A stretch of DNA of 64,000 nt from Kumtagia sp964244725 (GCA_964244725.1 CAXTJQ010000001.1:310001-374000); one strand, 5' to 3'; numbered from the stretch's first letter, positions 1 to 8,584 are shown. Numbers and translations are program-made. The notes: generated by a model not told the origin, from the letters alone.

Positions 1-1
1 A

Positions 2-748
2 GGCGCCGAGACCGGCGGGCAGAGCAAGACGGCGGCGGTTTCCGTGGACGACCTTTCGACCAAGATCGAACCGGTCAGTCTCCCCGGAGGGCAGCAAGGC
101 GGCGTGGTCGATCCTGAAGTCGAGGCGCGCAACGACTGGCTCAAGACCTATGCCGGCGGCGGCTGCTTCTTCGCGGCGGCGACATCGGTCTCCGAGGCCA
201 GCACGAAGATCGAGGGATTCGGTGGCGATATCGAGGGGTTCCAGCGGCTGCTGGCCGATTTCAAGGGCCGCTTCGGTTCGGAACCGGATATCCGCGTCCA
301 TCTCGTGCGCGCCAAGCAATGTCCGGTGACCGATTTCCTCAACGGCCTGCGCGCCACGACCGTCGCCGCGCCGGCCCTGTCGCTGGTCAAGTACGAACTC
401 GCCAATCGCGACCCGATGAGCGGCGAGTTGCAGATGCCGCCGTCGCACAAGACCTATCTGCTGCTCGTCGACCATGACGGCATCGCGCACAATCTCGCTG
501 GCGTGCTGACGCAAAGCGGCGATAGCGCCACGTTCAGCGTGCCGGTCGGCCTCGGGCCAGGTAAGAGCAGCGAGAAGGATGGCGTTCCGCAGGTGCTGCT
601 CGCCATCACCGCGACTGGACCGCTGCAGTCGCTCGGCGCGGCATCCAACGCGCCGGTCGCCGAGTTGCTGCCGCGCATCCAGGCAGAGATCGACGCCGGG
701 CGCGCGCAGGCCGCGGCGACCGCTCGCTATTTCCGCATTCGCGGGTAG
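2..748 (+). CDS. C-terminal part of a T6SS-associated protein, 5' end outside the window
   Basis: The reading frame is open to the left edge, so the true start is outside the window; the first in-window start codon is a GTG at 44. The visible part ends in a domain of about 200 residues that resembles the C-terminal domain of the convergent TonB-like protein. Both have a Cys near the domain start, a second Cys about 65-70 residues later, a hydrophobic strand followed by an acidic-Gly turn (LLLVDHDG here), and an LLAIT/LLVAI strand followed by GPL and a final charged helix. In imp-type T6SS clusters a PpkA-type Ser/Thr kinase often carries an extra C-terminal domain, so this could be the tail of such a kinase, but no kinase motif is visible. 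It stops 7 bp before the end of the convergent gene. Confidence 0.6.
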   Translation, partial: GAETGGQSKTAAVSVDDLSTKIEPVSLPGGQQGGVVDPEVEARNDWLKTYAGGGCFFAAATSVSEASTKIEGFGGDIEGFQRLLADFKGRFGSEPDIRVHLVRAKQCPVTDFLNGLRATTVAAPALSLVKYELANRDPMSGELQMPPSHKTYLLLVDHDGIAHNLAGVLTQSGDSATFSVPVGLGPGKSSEKDGVPQVLLAITATGPLQSLGAASNAPVAELLPRIQAEIDAGRAQAAATARYFRIRG

Positions 749-755
749 CGGAGGC

Positions 756-2597
756 TCAGCGCACTCTGAAGGCGACGATGCCGTAGGCGATCGGGTGGTT
801 GTCGGTGATGATTTCGGCCTTCAGCCGCGTGAAGTAATCGTCGGCCGGCAAGCCCGGCCGGTTCGCCACGGTCTTCAGCGGACCATCGGAGGCGATGGCG
901 ACCAGCAGCTGGACCGAGCTGACCGGCCCCGAGGTGAGGGTCATCGGCGCGCGGAACGGCATCGTGTTGGCGCGCAGGTCCGAGTAGCTTTGCACCAGTT
1001 CCGCCTTGCCCTCGTCGTCCACGACCATGAGGTAGAGCATGTCCTTGCGCAGGCCGGAGATGACGCCGGAGAGCTCCTGCCCGCTGCCGATGGTCGACTG
1101 CGACAGCGTCACCCGGATTGGAAAATTCGGATATTGCGCCAGGTCGCGTGCGAAGCCGAGCGCGCCGCACTGGCGCTGCGAGACGGCATAGGTGCTGGCC
1201 TGGAGCTCCACGCCGGACTGCCGCGAATACTCGTCGCCGAGCCGCGCGACCTTGGCGGGCGAGTCCGAAAAAGCGGCGATCGAGGCCTCCAGCAGGCCGA
1301 CCCCGGTCGGCAGCGCCAGCAGGCATTCCGCCGTATCCTTTTCGCGGCGCAGGAAATCGGCGACCCTGACGCGCGCCGGTTTGCCATCGAGTTGGCCGCC
1401 GATTTCGCCGGTCGACGGTCCCGGCAGACCGTCTTGTGGCGTCGCCAGCGCAAGGTCCCGGTTTTCGGCGGCGTCGATCGGCGCAGCTGATAGAGTGGCG
1501 CCGGGCGCTGGAACCGCCTGCACGGTCGCCGTCGGCAAGGCCGGGAAACTCGGTATTGCCGCAGGCGCAGCCGCGGTGGTCGTGGCTGCCGCCGCCACCT
1601 GCAGCGGGAAATTCGATGGGGCTGGCGACGCTACGGCCGTCGATGTCGACCCGACCGGCAGGGCGGCGACGGTCGGCGTCGCTGGTCCGACCGACGGAAA
1701 CGCCACGGCGGCGGGCATATCTGGTGGGTCGGCCGACGGCGCGATGCCGGCCGCGTCCGACGCGGCAGGCATCGCGGCGGGTGGGATCGCTTCGCGGGGC
1801 GTCTGGGAATTTACGATCGTCGGGAGCGTATCGGCTGACGGACCCGGCGGCTGGATAATGGTCGGCCTCGCGATCGGCGCGGCTCGAAGGTCGGCCGCCT
1901 CCGGCGCGGCAAACGTCTCCCCCGGTGCGGCAAGCGTTGCGGGCGACGGCGGCGCAATGTCGGCCGGAACGTCCTTGATGTCCGCCGGCGTATCAGGGAT
2001 CGGCTCCGCGATCGGGGCGAGCGCAGCCCGGGTGCGAACCTCCGGGGCGGCCGTACCGTCCGGCGCACGGCTCTGCAGCGGGATCGGCGCGGTATTGCCG
2101 GGCTGCGCCACGTCCGAAGAGGTCGAAGGCTGGACGGAGGGCATGGCCGGCTTGGATGATGAGGCCTCGACCGGATCGGCAGGCGCGACGGGGAGCGGCG
2201 CGTCGATCGGGATTGACGTGGCGGTTGCGTCCGATTGGCCAGTCGGCGCGGGCGGGGGGTCCGCGACCGGGTCGAGGCTTGGGGCCGCGGCGCTTGGCGC
2301 GATGGCTGCCTGCGGCGGGGCCGCCTGAGCGGCGACGGCATCGGGAACGCTCGCTTCCAGCGGGTCCGCGAGATCCAAGGCGGCGACGGCCGCGGTTGGA
2401 ACCGATGCCGCCACGATGGCGCCTCCGGATTGCGGCGTCGCGGTTTCCGTCCGCAGCGTCTCGACGGTGATCCTGGTCTCCGTCGACGGCTTGGCTTGCG
2501 GCATCGGCATGGCGTACAGCGCCATGCCGATGCCTGCGTGCAAGCCGAGCGACACGGCCGCCGCGCCCGCCCAGAGCCATTTCGGCGGAGCGTTCAC
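756..2597 (-). CDS. TonB-like membrane-anchored protein with Pro/Ala-rich spacer and a non-TonB C-terminal domain
   Basis: The 613-residue protein has a short cytoplasmic start, one membrane helix at about residues 8-29, then roughly 370 residues rich in Pro and Ala, and a compact domain from about 420 to the end. This is the layout of a TonB or TolA energy transducer. It is the last gene of an operon with one ExbB/TolQ-like and two ExbD/TolR-like genes, and its ATG overlaps the preceding stop by 4 bp. The C-terminal domain is not a recognisable TonB_C domain. It resembles the end of the truncated left-edge gene. The likely role is coupling the proton motive force to an envelope partner, possibly linked to the neighbouring T6SS; that role is inferred. 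Confidence 0.75.
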   Translation of the reverse strand: MNAPPKWLWAGAAAVSLGLHAGIGMALYAMPMPQAKPSTETRITVETLRTETATPQSGGAIVAASVPTAAVAALDLADPLEASVPDAVAAQAAPPQAAIAPSAAAPSLDPVADPPPAPTGQSDATATSIPIDAPLPVAPADPVEASSSKPAMPSVQPSTSSDVAQPGNTAPIPLQSRAPDGTAAPEVRTRAALAPIAEPIPDTPADIKDVPADIAPPSPATLAAPGETFAAPEAADLRAAPIARPTIIQPPGPSADTLPTIVNSQTPREAIPPAAMPAASDAAGIAPSADPPDMPAAVAFPSVGPATPTVAALPVGSTSTAVASPAPSNFPLQVAAAATTTAAAPAAIPSFPALPTATVQAVPAPGATLSAAPIDAAENRDLALATPQDGLPGPSTGEIGGQLDGKPARVRVADFLRREKDTAECLLALPTGVGLLEASIAAFSDSPAKVARLGDEYSRQSGVELQASTYAVSQRQCGALGFARDLAQYPNFPIRVTLSQSTIGSGQELSGVISGLRKDMLYLMVVDDEGKAELVQSYSDLRANTMPFRAPMTLTSGPVSSVQLLVAIASDGPLKTVANRPGLPADDYFTRLKAEIITDNHPIAYGIVAFRVR

Positions 2598-3025
2598 GGG
2601 TCCGCAACCGCGCCGTTGAAGCGCCGCCGCACCGTGACGATACGCACCGGGATGCCGACGGATCGCAACGTTTCCGAAACGGCGAGGAACGGGGCTGCCG
2701 GCATATCCGGCTGCGCCAGCAGATTGACGGCCGTGTCGGCCTTGCCCGTCGCCGCGACCGCGGTCCTGGCCGCCGCAACGAGGCCGTCTCCGCCGATCGC
2801 CCGCCCGTCGAGGAACAGCGATCCGTCTGCCTGGAGAAGAAGCAACGGTCGGGGCAACCGCTCGAGCGGCAGGTCCTGCGTGACCGGCACGGTCGATTGC
2901 GCCTCGTTGCCGTTGGTGAGGCTTCCGGTCGTGAGGAAGAACAGTAGCAGCAGGAAGACGATGTTGATCATCGTCAGGGTGAAATCATGCTGGCGGCGCT
3001 GCTTGGGGGCGGGGATGATCGTCAT
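2594..3025 (-). CDS. ExbD/TolR-family protein, second copy, lacking the conserved transmembrane Asp
   Basis: This 143-residue protein has the ExbD/TolR layout: a short basic cytoplasmic tail, a single membrane helix at about residues 17-37, and a periplasmic domain. Where ExbD and TolR carry the essential helix Asp, this protein has Asn21 (TMINIVFLL). The first ExbD copy upstream keeps the Asp. The gene overlaps both neighbours by 4 bp (ATGA junctions), so the products are probably made in matched amounts. In characterised systems two ExbD chains sit inside an ExbB pentamer, so a mixed dimer of an Asp chain and an Asn chain is plausible. Confidence 0.85.
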   Translation of the reverse strand: MTIIPAPKQRRQHDFTLTMINIVFLLLLFFLTTGSLTNGNEAQSTVPVTQDLPLERLPRPLLLLQADGSLFLDGRAIGGDGLVAAARTAVAATGKADTAVNLLAQPDMPAAPFLAVSETLRSVGIPVRIVTVRRRFNGAVADP

Positions 3026-3462
3026 GGCGGCGTCGCCTCATGGTTGACGATCGTCACATCGGCGAATGCTGCCGCCTTGCTCGATTCCAGAACCGTGACG
3101 ACATCCTGCACCGTCGAACCCGCGCCGGGGAGGAGGACCAGCTTTTCGATTCCGTCCGCCTTCAGGCGCGCGAAGGCAGCGTCGAGGTTGGCCATCGCGA
3201 TCCGGCCGCCGCCGATGGAGACGCTATCGCGCAGGATGCGCACGGCGACCGGCGCGGTGGCGGCTTGCGGCGTGGATGGATCGGCCGGTTGCGCCTGGCT
3301 GGAAACGGCGCCGAGCGGGATGAGGGAATAGGGCACGATCTGCGACGACACCATGAAGAAGATGACCAGCAGGAAGATTACGTCGATCAGCGAGGTGAGC
3401 ACGAACGATGCGCGTTTGCGCCGGGTGGGTTTGGACAAAAGGAAGGATGCCCCGCCGGCCAC
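3022..3462 (-). CDS. ExbD/TolR-family proton-channel protein
   Basis: This 146-residue protein has a basic N-terminus, one membrane helix with the conserved acidic residue Asp27 (SLIDVIFLL), and a periplasmic domain of about 100 residues. In the ExbD/TolR family this Asp takes part in proton movement through the ExbB or TolQ ring. The gene starts 6 bp after the ExbB-like stop and overlaps the second ExbD gene by 4 bp. The pair of different ExbD genes before a TonB-like gene marks a dedicated energised complex and not the housekeeping Tol-Pal system; no tolB, pal or ybgF is nearby. Confidence 0.9.
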   Translation of the reverse strand: MAGGASFLLSKPTRRKRASFVLTSLIDVIFLLVIFFMVSSQIVPYSLIPLGAVSSQAQPADPSTPQAATAPVAVRILRDSVSIGGGRIAMANLDAAFARLKADGIEKLVLLPGAGSTVQDVVTVLESSKAAAFADVTIVNHEATPP

Positions 3463-3468
3463 GGTCCG

Positions 3469-4170
3469 TCAGCCTGTGAGCGATACGGGAAACGTCGCCG
3501 GCGGCAGGCGCAGACCGGCCGGGACGACCGGCTCGACGATGTCGGCGGGCTGGATGCTGAACAGCACCTCCGCGATCGAGGCTTCCATGAACGAGCGCTC
3601 CTGGTCCAGGCGCGCCTCGAACCACATCGACAGGAAGTAGACCGGGATGGCGACGCTCAGGCCTGCGGCTGTCGTGATGAGCGCGACCCAGATGCCGCCG
3701 GCAAGCGCGGACGGGTCGATCGCGCCGCCCTTCGAGGACAATTCGCCGAAGGCCGAGATCATGCCGATCACGGTGCCGAGGAGACCGAGCATCGGCGCGG
3801 CCTGCGCGACGGTCTCCAGAAAGCGCAGGTGCCTGCCGAGTACGTTCAGTTGCTGGAGCGCGATTTGGGCTGCGACGTCGCGCGCCCGTTCCCGGTCGGC
3901 GGGGAAACTGATCAGCGAGGCCATCGCGCCCGCGATAGCGGCCGATGCGGGCGAGACATCGGCGCGCGACGCGTTCAGCGCGTCGTCGAAGTCGCCCCGC
4001 ACCCATCGCGCCAGCGCGGTTTCCGTTCCGCGCGTCCGCCCGACGCCCATACGGATGAACTGAACGGCCTTGACGATGGCGATGGTCAACGATGCCACGG
4101 AAATGACGAACAGCGCGACGAGCACCGGCCCGCCCGGCGAATGCAACTGTTCGGCCACCATGGTCAGCAT
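3469..4170 (-). CDS. MotA/TolQ/ExbB proton-channel family protein
   Basis: This 233-residue protein has a first membrane helix at about residues 15-35 and a pair of helices in the C-terminal half. The conserved Pro/Gly-rich region reads APMLGLLGTVIGMI, the family signature, and is followed by a Gly/Ala-rich helix (VALITTAAGLSVAIPVYF). The protein should form the pentameric inner-membrane ring around the two ExbD-like chains encoded directly downstream. The gene lies 42 bp after a small secreted-protein gene and is probably co-transcribed with it. Confidence 0.9.
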   Translation of the reverse strand: MLTMVAEQLHSPGGPVLVALFVISVASLTIAIVKAVQFIRMGVGRTRGTETALARWVRGDFDDALNASRADVSPASAAIAGAMASLISFPADRERARDVAAQIALQQLNVLGRHLRFLETVAQAAPMLGLLGTVIGMISAFGELSSKGGAIDPSALAGGIWVALITTAAGLSVAIPVYFLSMWFEARLDQERSFMEASIAEVLFSIQPADIVEPVVPAGLRLPPATFPVSLTG

Positions 4171-4212
4171 GCGGCGGTCAATTCCTGTGTCTGCGAGACG
4201 GCCGCGCCATCG

Positions 4213-4635
4213 TCACAGTCCGAAGGTGATCTTCGTTCGTGTCGAGGTTGCGAGCGCATCGAGGCAAATCGGCGACGCTTTGCCGTCCACGACGCATTCG
4301 GACACGTCGTTGACCAGCAGGCGCGAGATCGTGTCGCAATTTTGGCTCGGCAGATCGAACTGGACGACCTTGGTCTTGCCGACCGGCAGGCGGCCGAATT
4401 GGAACGTCAGCGACTGTCCCACCTTGCCCGCCGCATCGAACGTCACGACCGAATAGGACGTCTTGTCGAGGATCACGCCGGCATTGTTGATGGCGACGAA
4501 AACCAGACGGCACGCGCCGGAAATATTCGTCGCGTCGTTGAGTTCGATTGAGATCGTGCGTTCCTGCGCGGATGCGCCGGCGCCTGAAAGGCCAATGGCT
4601 GCGACGCCGGCAAGTAAAGCTCGATACGTCCTCAT
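4213..4635 (-). CDS. Small secreted protein of unknown function
   Basis: The 140-residue product starts with a clear signal peptide (MRTYRALLAGVAAIGLSGA...) with a likely cleavage after ASA at about residue 23. The mature part is predicted beta-rich and has four Cys residues, which could form two disulphides in the periplasm. I do not recognise a family. As the first gene of the ExbB-ExbD-ExbD-TonB-like operon it may be a periplasmic partner of that complex. It is divergent from a DUF1036 gene. Confidence 0.7.
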   Translation of the reverse strand: MRTYRALLAGVAAIGLSGAGASAQERTISIELNDATNISGACRLVFVAINNAGVILDKTSYSVVTFDAAGKVGQSLTFQFGRLPVGKTKVVQFDLPSQNCDTISRLLVNDVSECVVDGKASPICLDALATSTRTKITFGL

Positions 4636-4854
4636 TCATCATCCTTCCTGTTCGTACCCGCCCGGCCGGTCGGGCGCCATCGCCCACTTTTGTCGCAACC
4701 CGCACCGAAGTCCACAATTTTCGTGGCATCGCCGCGCGGGACAAACCGGCCATACGAAACTAATCCCGATGCGCGTGTCAAAAAAAAGTCCCGCTGACTG
4801 GATATCCCGGTCTTGGCTTGTAATGTCGGCGGGCCGCGTCGGCGAGAGGGCAAG
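4636..4854. promoter_or_regulatory. Divergent intergenic region between the ExbB/ExbD operon and the DUF1036/hydrolase pair
   Basis: Two operons start outward from this 219-bp stretch, so it must hold their promoters if each is separately transcribed. It is less GC-rich than the flanking genes and has a run of eight A residues around 4780-4787. I could not assign a convincing -35/-10 pair. Confidence 0.35.
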
Positions 4855-5313
4855 GTGAAACAGCATCGGGCTTTGCGAGCAAAGTTGTGGACCGCGCCAT
4901 TACTTGGCCTGGCCGCGTTCTTCTCGTGCATCGGCGCGAGCCGGGCGGAATTCACCGTCTGCAACCAGACGCTCGACGTGGTGAACGTCGCGGTCGGCCG
5001 AAAGACCGGAGATCGGCCCGGTGTCGACGAGTATGTCGAGACGGAAGGCTGGTGGACGATCGGCGCCAATCAATGCGTCAACATCATCCGCGAGGAACTG
5101 ACCAACAAGTTCATTTACGTTTACGCGATCGACGTTTTCGGGCAGCCGCTTTTGAGCGGCACCGCGCCGATGTGCGTCGGCACGCGCCGCTTCGTCATTC
5201 GCGACGACAAGGAATGCTTCGTTCGCGGGCACGTTTCGGCGCCGTTCTACGAGGTCGACACCAAGGAGGCGGAGCGCTGGACCCTGTTCCTGAGCGCAAG
5301 CGGCATCCAATGA
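4855..5313 (+). CDS. DUF1036-family secreted protein
   Basis: The GTG start at 4855 is preferred over in-frame starts further upstream because a purine-rich GAGAGGG lies just before it and because it begins directly with a signal peptide (basic start, then LLGLAAFFSCIGASRA). The mature part, about 125 residues, begins with FTVCNQTLDVVNVAVG and continues with a W-W-I-G-A-N-Q-C segment, the pattern of DUF1036 proteins as I know them. The protein is 152 residues with several Cys. Function is unknown. It is followed after 33 bp by a peptidoglycan hydrolase gene on the same strand, so the two probably form an operon. Confidence 0.75.
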   Translation: MKQHRALRAKLWTAPLLGLAAFFSCIGASRAEFTVCNQTLDVVNVAVGRKTGDRPGVDEYVETEGWWTIGANQCVNIIREELTNKFIYVYAIDVFGQPLLSGTAPMCVGTRRFVIRDDKECFVRGHVSAPFYEVDTKEAERWTLFLSASGIQ

Positions 5314-5346
5314 CCGCCGCCTCCGCCGGATGGCGGGTTTGCCCGC

Positions 5347-7803
5347 ATGGCGGCGCCGATGCATAGCATCGACGACAGTTTCCGCGCCAGGAAAGTCGCG
5401 GCCGCCGCCCGGCGCGCGCAAATGCGCAGGCGCAAGATCGGCGCGGCGGCCGTGGTTCTCGTTCTCTGCGTCGCGGGCGGCGGCTATTACTACACGGCGG
5501 ACCAGTGGTCGATCGACGGCTACGAAGGGGACCTGGTCGAGGTCGAACCCGCCGCGCCCGAAACGGAGGTTCCGGTCTACAAGCCCGCTTTCGTCGATCT
5601 GGCGGGAGATCCGATGATGATCAACATCGGCGCCGGCGCATCGCGCGCGCAGCATGTCCGCGACGTTCCGCGTCCGGCTGCGCTGACCGAGCCGGGCGTT
5701 TCGCCGACGATCGAAATCCTGTCGGATGTCATGTTGAGCAGCAGCGAGCGGCTGGTGACGACCATCCCGTCGAGCCCGGAGGATTTTGCCTTCTTCCAGG
5801 CGCAGCGCTCGACCCCGGAGCCGCCCGTCGCATCCGCGCCGGGTTTCGCCGGGCAATCCGTCACGGGCCAGGCGCCAGCGGATGGCTCCGGACCCAAAGA
5901 GGCCGACGATGACGCGGCGCTGGCCGCGCAGTCCGCGCCGGACACCGAATCGACCTCGGACGCCGCTGCTTTCGCCGATCCGACCGCCGGCTGGGGCGAG
6001 ACGATAGATGGCGGCGAGGCGAGCCTGCCGGCGTTCAAGGAGACCAAGGTCGAGGACACGACCGAGGTCGCGCTGATCACGCCCGAACGCATGCGCGCTT
6101 CGGCGACGGAGGATTTCGTCGACAAGGTGTTGGGCGCGCGCAGCCTCGAAAGCCTGATCCTTGACCATAAATTCGACCCGCAGGACGCCAGGACGGTTGG
6201 CGAGAAGGCCAAGGCGCTGTTCGGCAAGGATCAGCTCGACACGGGTTTCGTGGTCGCGATGCGCGGGCTGCGGCCGATCGGCAAGGCGGCAGGTCTGCAA
6301 CTGGTGCAGATTTCTCTCTACGCAGACGAGAAGTATGTCGGGACGCTCGCCCGGGCCGACAAAGGCGATTTCGTTTCCGGGGTCGACCCGTGGGTGCATG
6401 AGGACCTTTTGCACTATTCCGGCGTGCAGGATCAGACCGGACCGCAGCGCGAATACCGGCTGCTCGACGCCATCTACTCGACCGCGGTGCGCAACAACGT
6501 GCCGTCGGGCGTGATCGGCGAAGCCATCATGTTCCTGTCGCGCGGCCAGGACCTCAATGCCTTCGCGGTGCAGGGCGACCGCCTGGTGCTTGCCTACTCG
6601 GCGACCGGACGCGCGCAGAACGGCGGCTCGGGCCGCGTCCTTTACGCCGCCGTCCAGCGCGCCGACAAGAGCATCGAGTGCTTCGTCTACAAGCCGTCGG
6701 CCTCGGACGACTATGCCTGCGTGACCGAGCAGGATCAAGTCTATTCGCTGACGGTCTCGAACGGCATGGTTACGCCGGTCAGCGGCGGCGTGATGACCTC
6801 GACCTTCGGGCCGCGCAAGCATCCGATTCTCGGCGTCGTGCGCGTTCACAAGGGCGTGGATTGGGCGGCTCCCGTCGGCACGCCGGTCCTGGCGGCCTTC
6901 GACGGCACGATCGCCTTTCACGGCGATGGTCAGGGCTACGGCAACGTCATTCGTATCGCGCACTCCGGCGGCCGCGAGACGCGCTATGCGCATCTGTCGC
7001 GCTTCGCCGACAATCTCAAGCAGGGCATGCCTGTCAAGGCCGGGGACGTAATCGGCTATATCGGCACGACCGGTCTCTCCACCGGCCCTCATCTTCATTT
7101 CGAGCTCTACGCCAACGGCGAAGCGGTCAACCCGCTCGAATCGCCGGTCGTCGCGGTGGCCGCGGCCGCCGCGGCCGCGCCGGGATCGTCGGCCGACACC
7201 GGTGACGAGGCGGTCGAACTGCTGGTCGACAAGATCGTGCGCGTCGAGAGCGGCGGCAGCGCGACGGCCAAGAACCCGCTGTCGTCGGCCACCGGGCTCG
7301 GCCAGTTCATCGAAAGCACCTGGCTGCGCATGATGCGCATCTACCGGCCCGATCTCGCGCGGTCACTGGCGCGCGAGGAGCTTCTGAAATTGCGCTTCGA
7401 CGCCACGCTGTCGCGCGAGATGGTGCGCCGCCTGGCGCAGGAGGGCGAGGCTTATCTGCGCGCGCGCGGCCACGACATCACGGCCGGCCGGCTTTATCTT
7501 TGCCACTTTCTGGGCATGGAGGGCGCGAGCACCGTGCTTTCGGCTGGCGATGGCGCCGACCTCGCGGGCGTGCTCGGCCAGGGCGTCATTTCGGCCAATC
7601 CGTTTTTGACCGGAAAGACAGTGAGCTACGTCAAAATCTGGGCGGAAAACAAGATGCGCGTCAAGGGCGCGCGGCCGGCGACGCTGCCCTCGTCGTCGGA
7701 ACCGGTGGTGGAAACGAAGAACGTCGCCAGGACCTCGCCGGAATTCCTGGCCTACAAGGCGGCGATCGCGGCCATGGTCGCCGAGATCGTCAAACAAGGC
7801 TGA
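5347..7803 (+). CDS. Bifunctional peptidoglycan hydrolase: M23 endopeptidase plus transglycosylase-like domain
   Basis: The 818-residue protein has a cytoplasmic start, one membrane helix at about residues 34-50, a long acidic Pro/Ala-rich linker to about 260, a middle domain to about 470, and an M23 (LytM-type) domain at about 480-605. The M23 zinc motifs are intact: His501 and Asp505 in HKGVD, and His582-x-His584 in HLHFE. After an Ala-rich linker comes a lysozyme-fold segment (about 620-740) with a probable catalytic Glu634 in VESGG and a GLGQFIESTW motif. It should cut both peptide cross-links and glycan strands in the periplasm, anchored in the inner membrane. Beside a T6SS it could open the wall for assembly of the apparatus; that role is inferred. 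Confidence 0.85.
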   Translation: MAAPMHSIDDSFRARKVAAAARRAQMRRRKIGAAAVVLVLCVAGGGYYYTADQWSIDGYEGDLVEVEPAAPETEVPVYKPAFVDLAGDPMMINIGAGASRAQHVRDVPRPAALTEPGVSPTIEILSDVMLSSSERLVTTIPSSPEDFAFFQAQRSTPEPPVASAPGFAGQSVTGQAPADGSGPKEADDDAALAAQSAPDTESTSDAAAFADPTAGWGETIDGGEASLPAFKETKVEDTTEVALITPERMRASATEDFVDKVLGARSLESLILDHKFDPQDARTVGEKAKALFGKDQLDTGFVVAMRGLRPIGKAAGLQLVQISLYADEKYVGTLARADKGDFVSGVDPWVHEDLLHYSGVQDQTGPQREYRLLDAIYSTAVRNNVPSGVIGEAIMFLSRGQDLNAFAVQGDRLVLAYSATGRAQNGGSGRVLYAAVQRADKSIECFVYKPSASDDYACVTEQDQVYSLTVSNGMVTPVSGGVMTSTFGPRKHPILGVVRVHKGVDWAAPVGTPVLAAFDGTIAFHGDGQGYGNVIRIAHSGGRETRYAHLSRFADNLKQGMPVKAGDVIGYIGTTGLSTGPHLHFELYANGEAVNPLESPVVAVAAAAAAAPGSSADTGDEAVELLVDKIVRVESGGSATAKNPLSSATGLGQFIESTWLRMMRIYRPDLARSLAREELLKLRFDATLSREMVRRLAQEGEAYLRARGHDITAGRLYLCHFLGMEGASTVLSAGDGADLAGVLGQGVISANPFLTGKTVSYVKIWAENKMRVKGARPATLPSSSEPVVETKNVARTSPEFLAYKAAIAAMVAEIVKQG

Positions 7804-7912
7804 TCGCGACCCCTAAAGAGCTCGATTCAGCCGATCCGAAAGTCTTCGACCAGCCGGTCTTGCTTTACCAGGGTAGTGCTGCAACATGGAATTGTTTGCT
7901 GGAGTGACCGTT

Positions 7913-8476
7913 ATGTCAGGCTATTTTTCGAAGGAAAACAAAATTGCCCGCCACAATGCGGCAAAGAAGCATGAGGATGCCGTTTACAACGCCGCAACTC
8001 AAAGGTCGAAGGATATGATTAAGAAAGCCTTTGAAGGTGAGCCGTATCAACCACGAGATACCTTATCGCGTACCCCGGTTGCTAAGCCTGAGATCGACTA
8101 CCTGCCGCGCGGCGTATTGCCTACGGGCAATGGGCCGATTGATAATTTTAAGCCTGCCGGTGAGATAGATGATAGTAAATATTGGAATGAAAGGGTGGCG
8201 GAGTGGATAATCATTGCTTTCACACTAGCTACCGCTGTGGGTATATTTGATGTATTTCAGAAGCTTGGATTCGGAGCGGCATCCTCAATTGGCGCAGCTC
8301 TTTTTGCGTGTGCGGGAGTAGGATATATTTTTTCTCGGTTGGGAAAAAATGAGGCGGTGCTAGATGGGCTAGGGATCGTTCGCAGGGGCTTGGTAATTGT
8401 GTTGTTTTATGCACTTGGCGTCTTTGTACTATACGAGATAGGTGGCGCGCTCATTGAAAAGCTATTTCGCAGCTGA
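7913..8476 (+). CDS. AT-rich membrane protein of unknown function
   Basis: The ATG at 7913 is chosen over one 27 bp upstream because a GGAG sits at the right distance before it. The 187-residue protein has a hydrophilic first half (about 95 residues, many Lys, Asp and Asn) and then three or four membrane helices. Base composition is clearly lower in GC than every neighbour, which suggests recent acquisition. I recognise no family. Its place between a peptidoglycan hydrolase and a metallopeptidase/TIMP-like pair in a T6SS accessory area makes an immunity or effector role possible, but nothing in the sequence proves this. Confidence 0.6.
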   Translation: MSGYFSKENKIARHNAAKKHEDAVYNAATQRSKDMIKKAFEGEPYQPRDTLSRTPVAKPEIDYLPRGVLPTGNGPIDNFKPAGEIDDSKYWNERVAEWIIIAFTLATAVGIFDVFQKLGFGAASSIGAALFACAGVGYIFSRLGKNEAVLDGLGIVRRGLVIVLFYALGVFVLYEIGGALIEKLFRS

Positions 8477-8584
8477 ATGACGATCCTGCACCGATGCGTC
8501 TCGAGCAACTTATGCCCGGAACAGTGTTCTCGTAGGCGGTGTCGGCATTCTTCACCAAGAGCTGGGGTCAAGACTCAATCAGAC

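Noticed and set aside
2594..4170. ExbB/ExbD genes as the housekeeping Tol-Pal system
   Set aside because: There is no tolB, pal, ybgC or cpoB nearby. There are two ExbD-type genes, and the third component is not TolA-like at its C-terminus.
4900..7098. A 732-codon open frame antisense to the peptidoglycan hydrolase gene
   Set aside because: It is Arg/Ala/Asp-rich with no recognisable domain, and lies opposite a gene with intact catalytic motifs. GC-rich DNA gives such long antisense frames.
8477..8584. Possible small gene after the AT-rich membrane-protein gene
   Set aside because: The open frame here runs on into the antisense of the TIMP-like gene and has no ribosome site or conserved motif.
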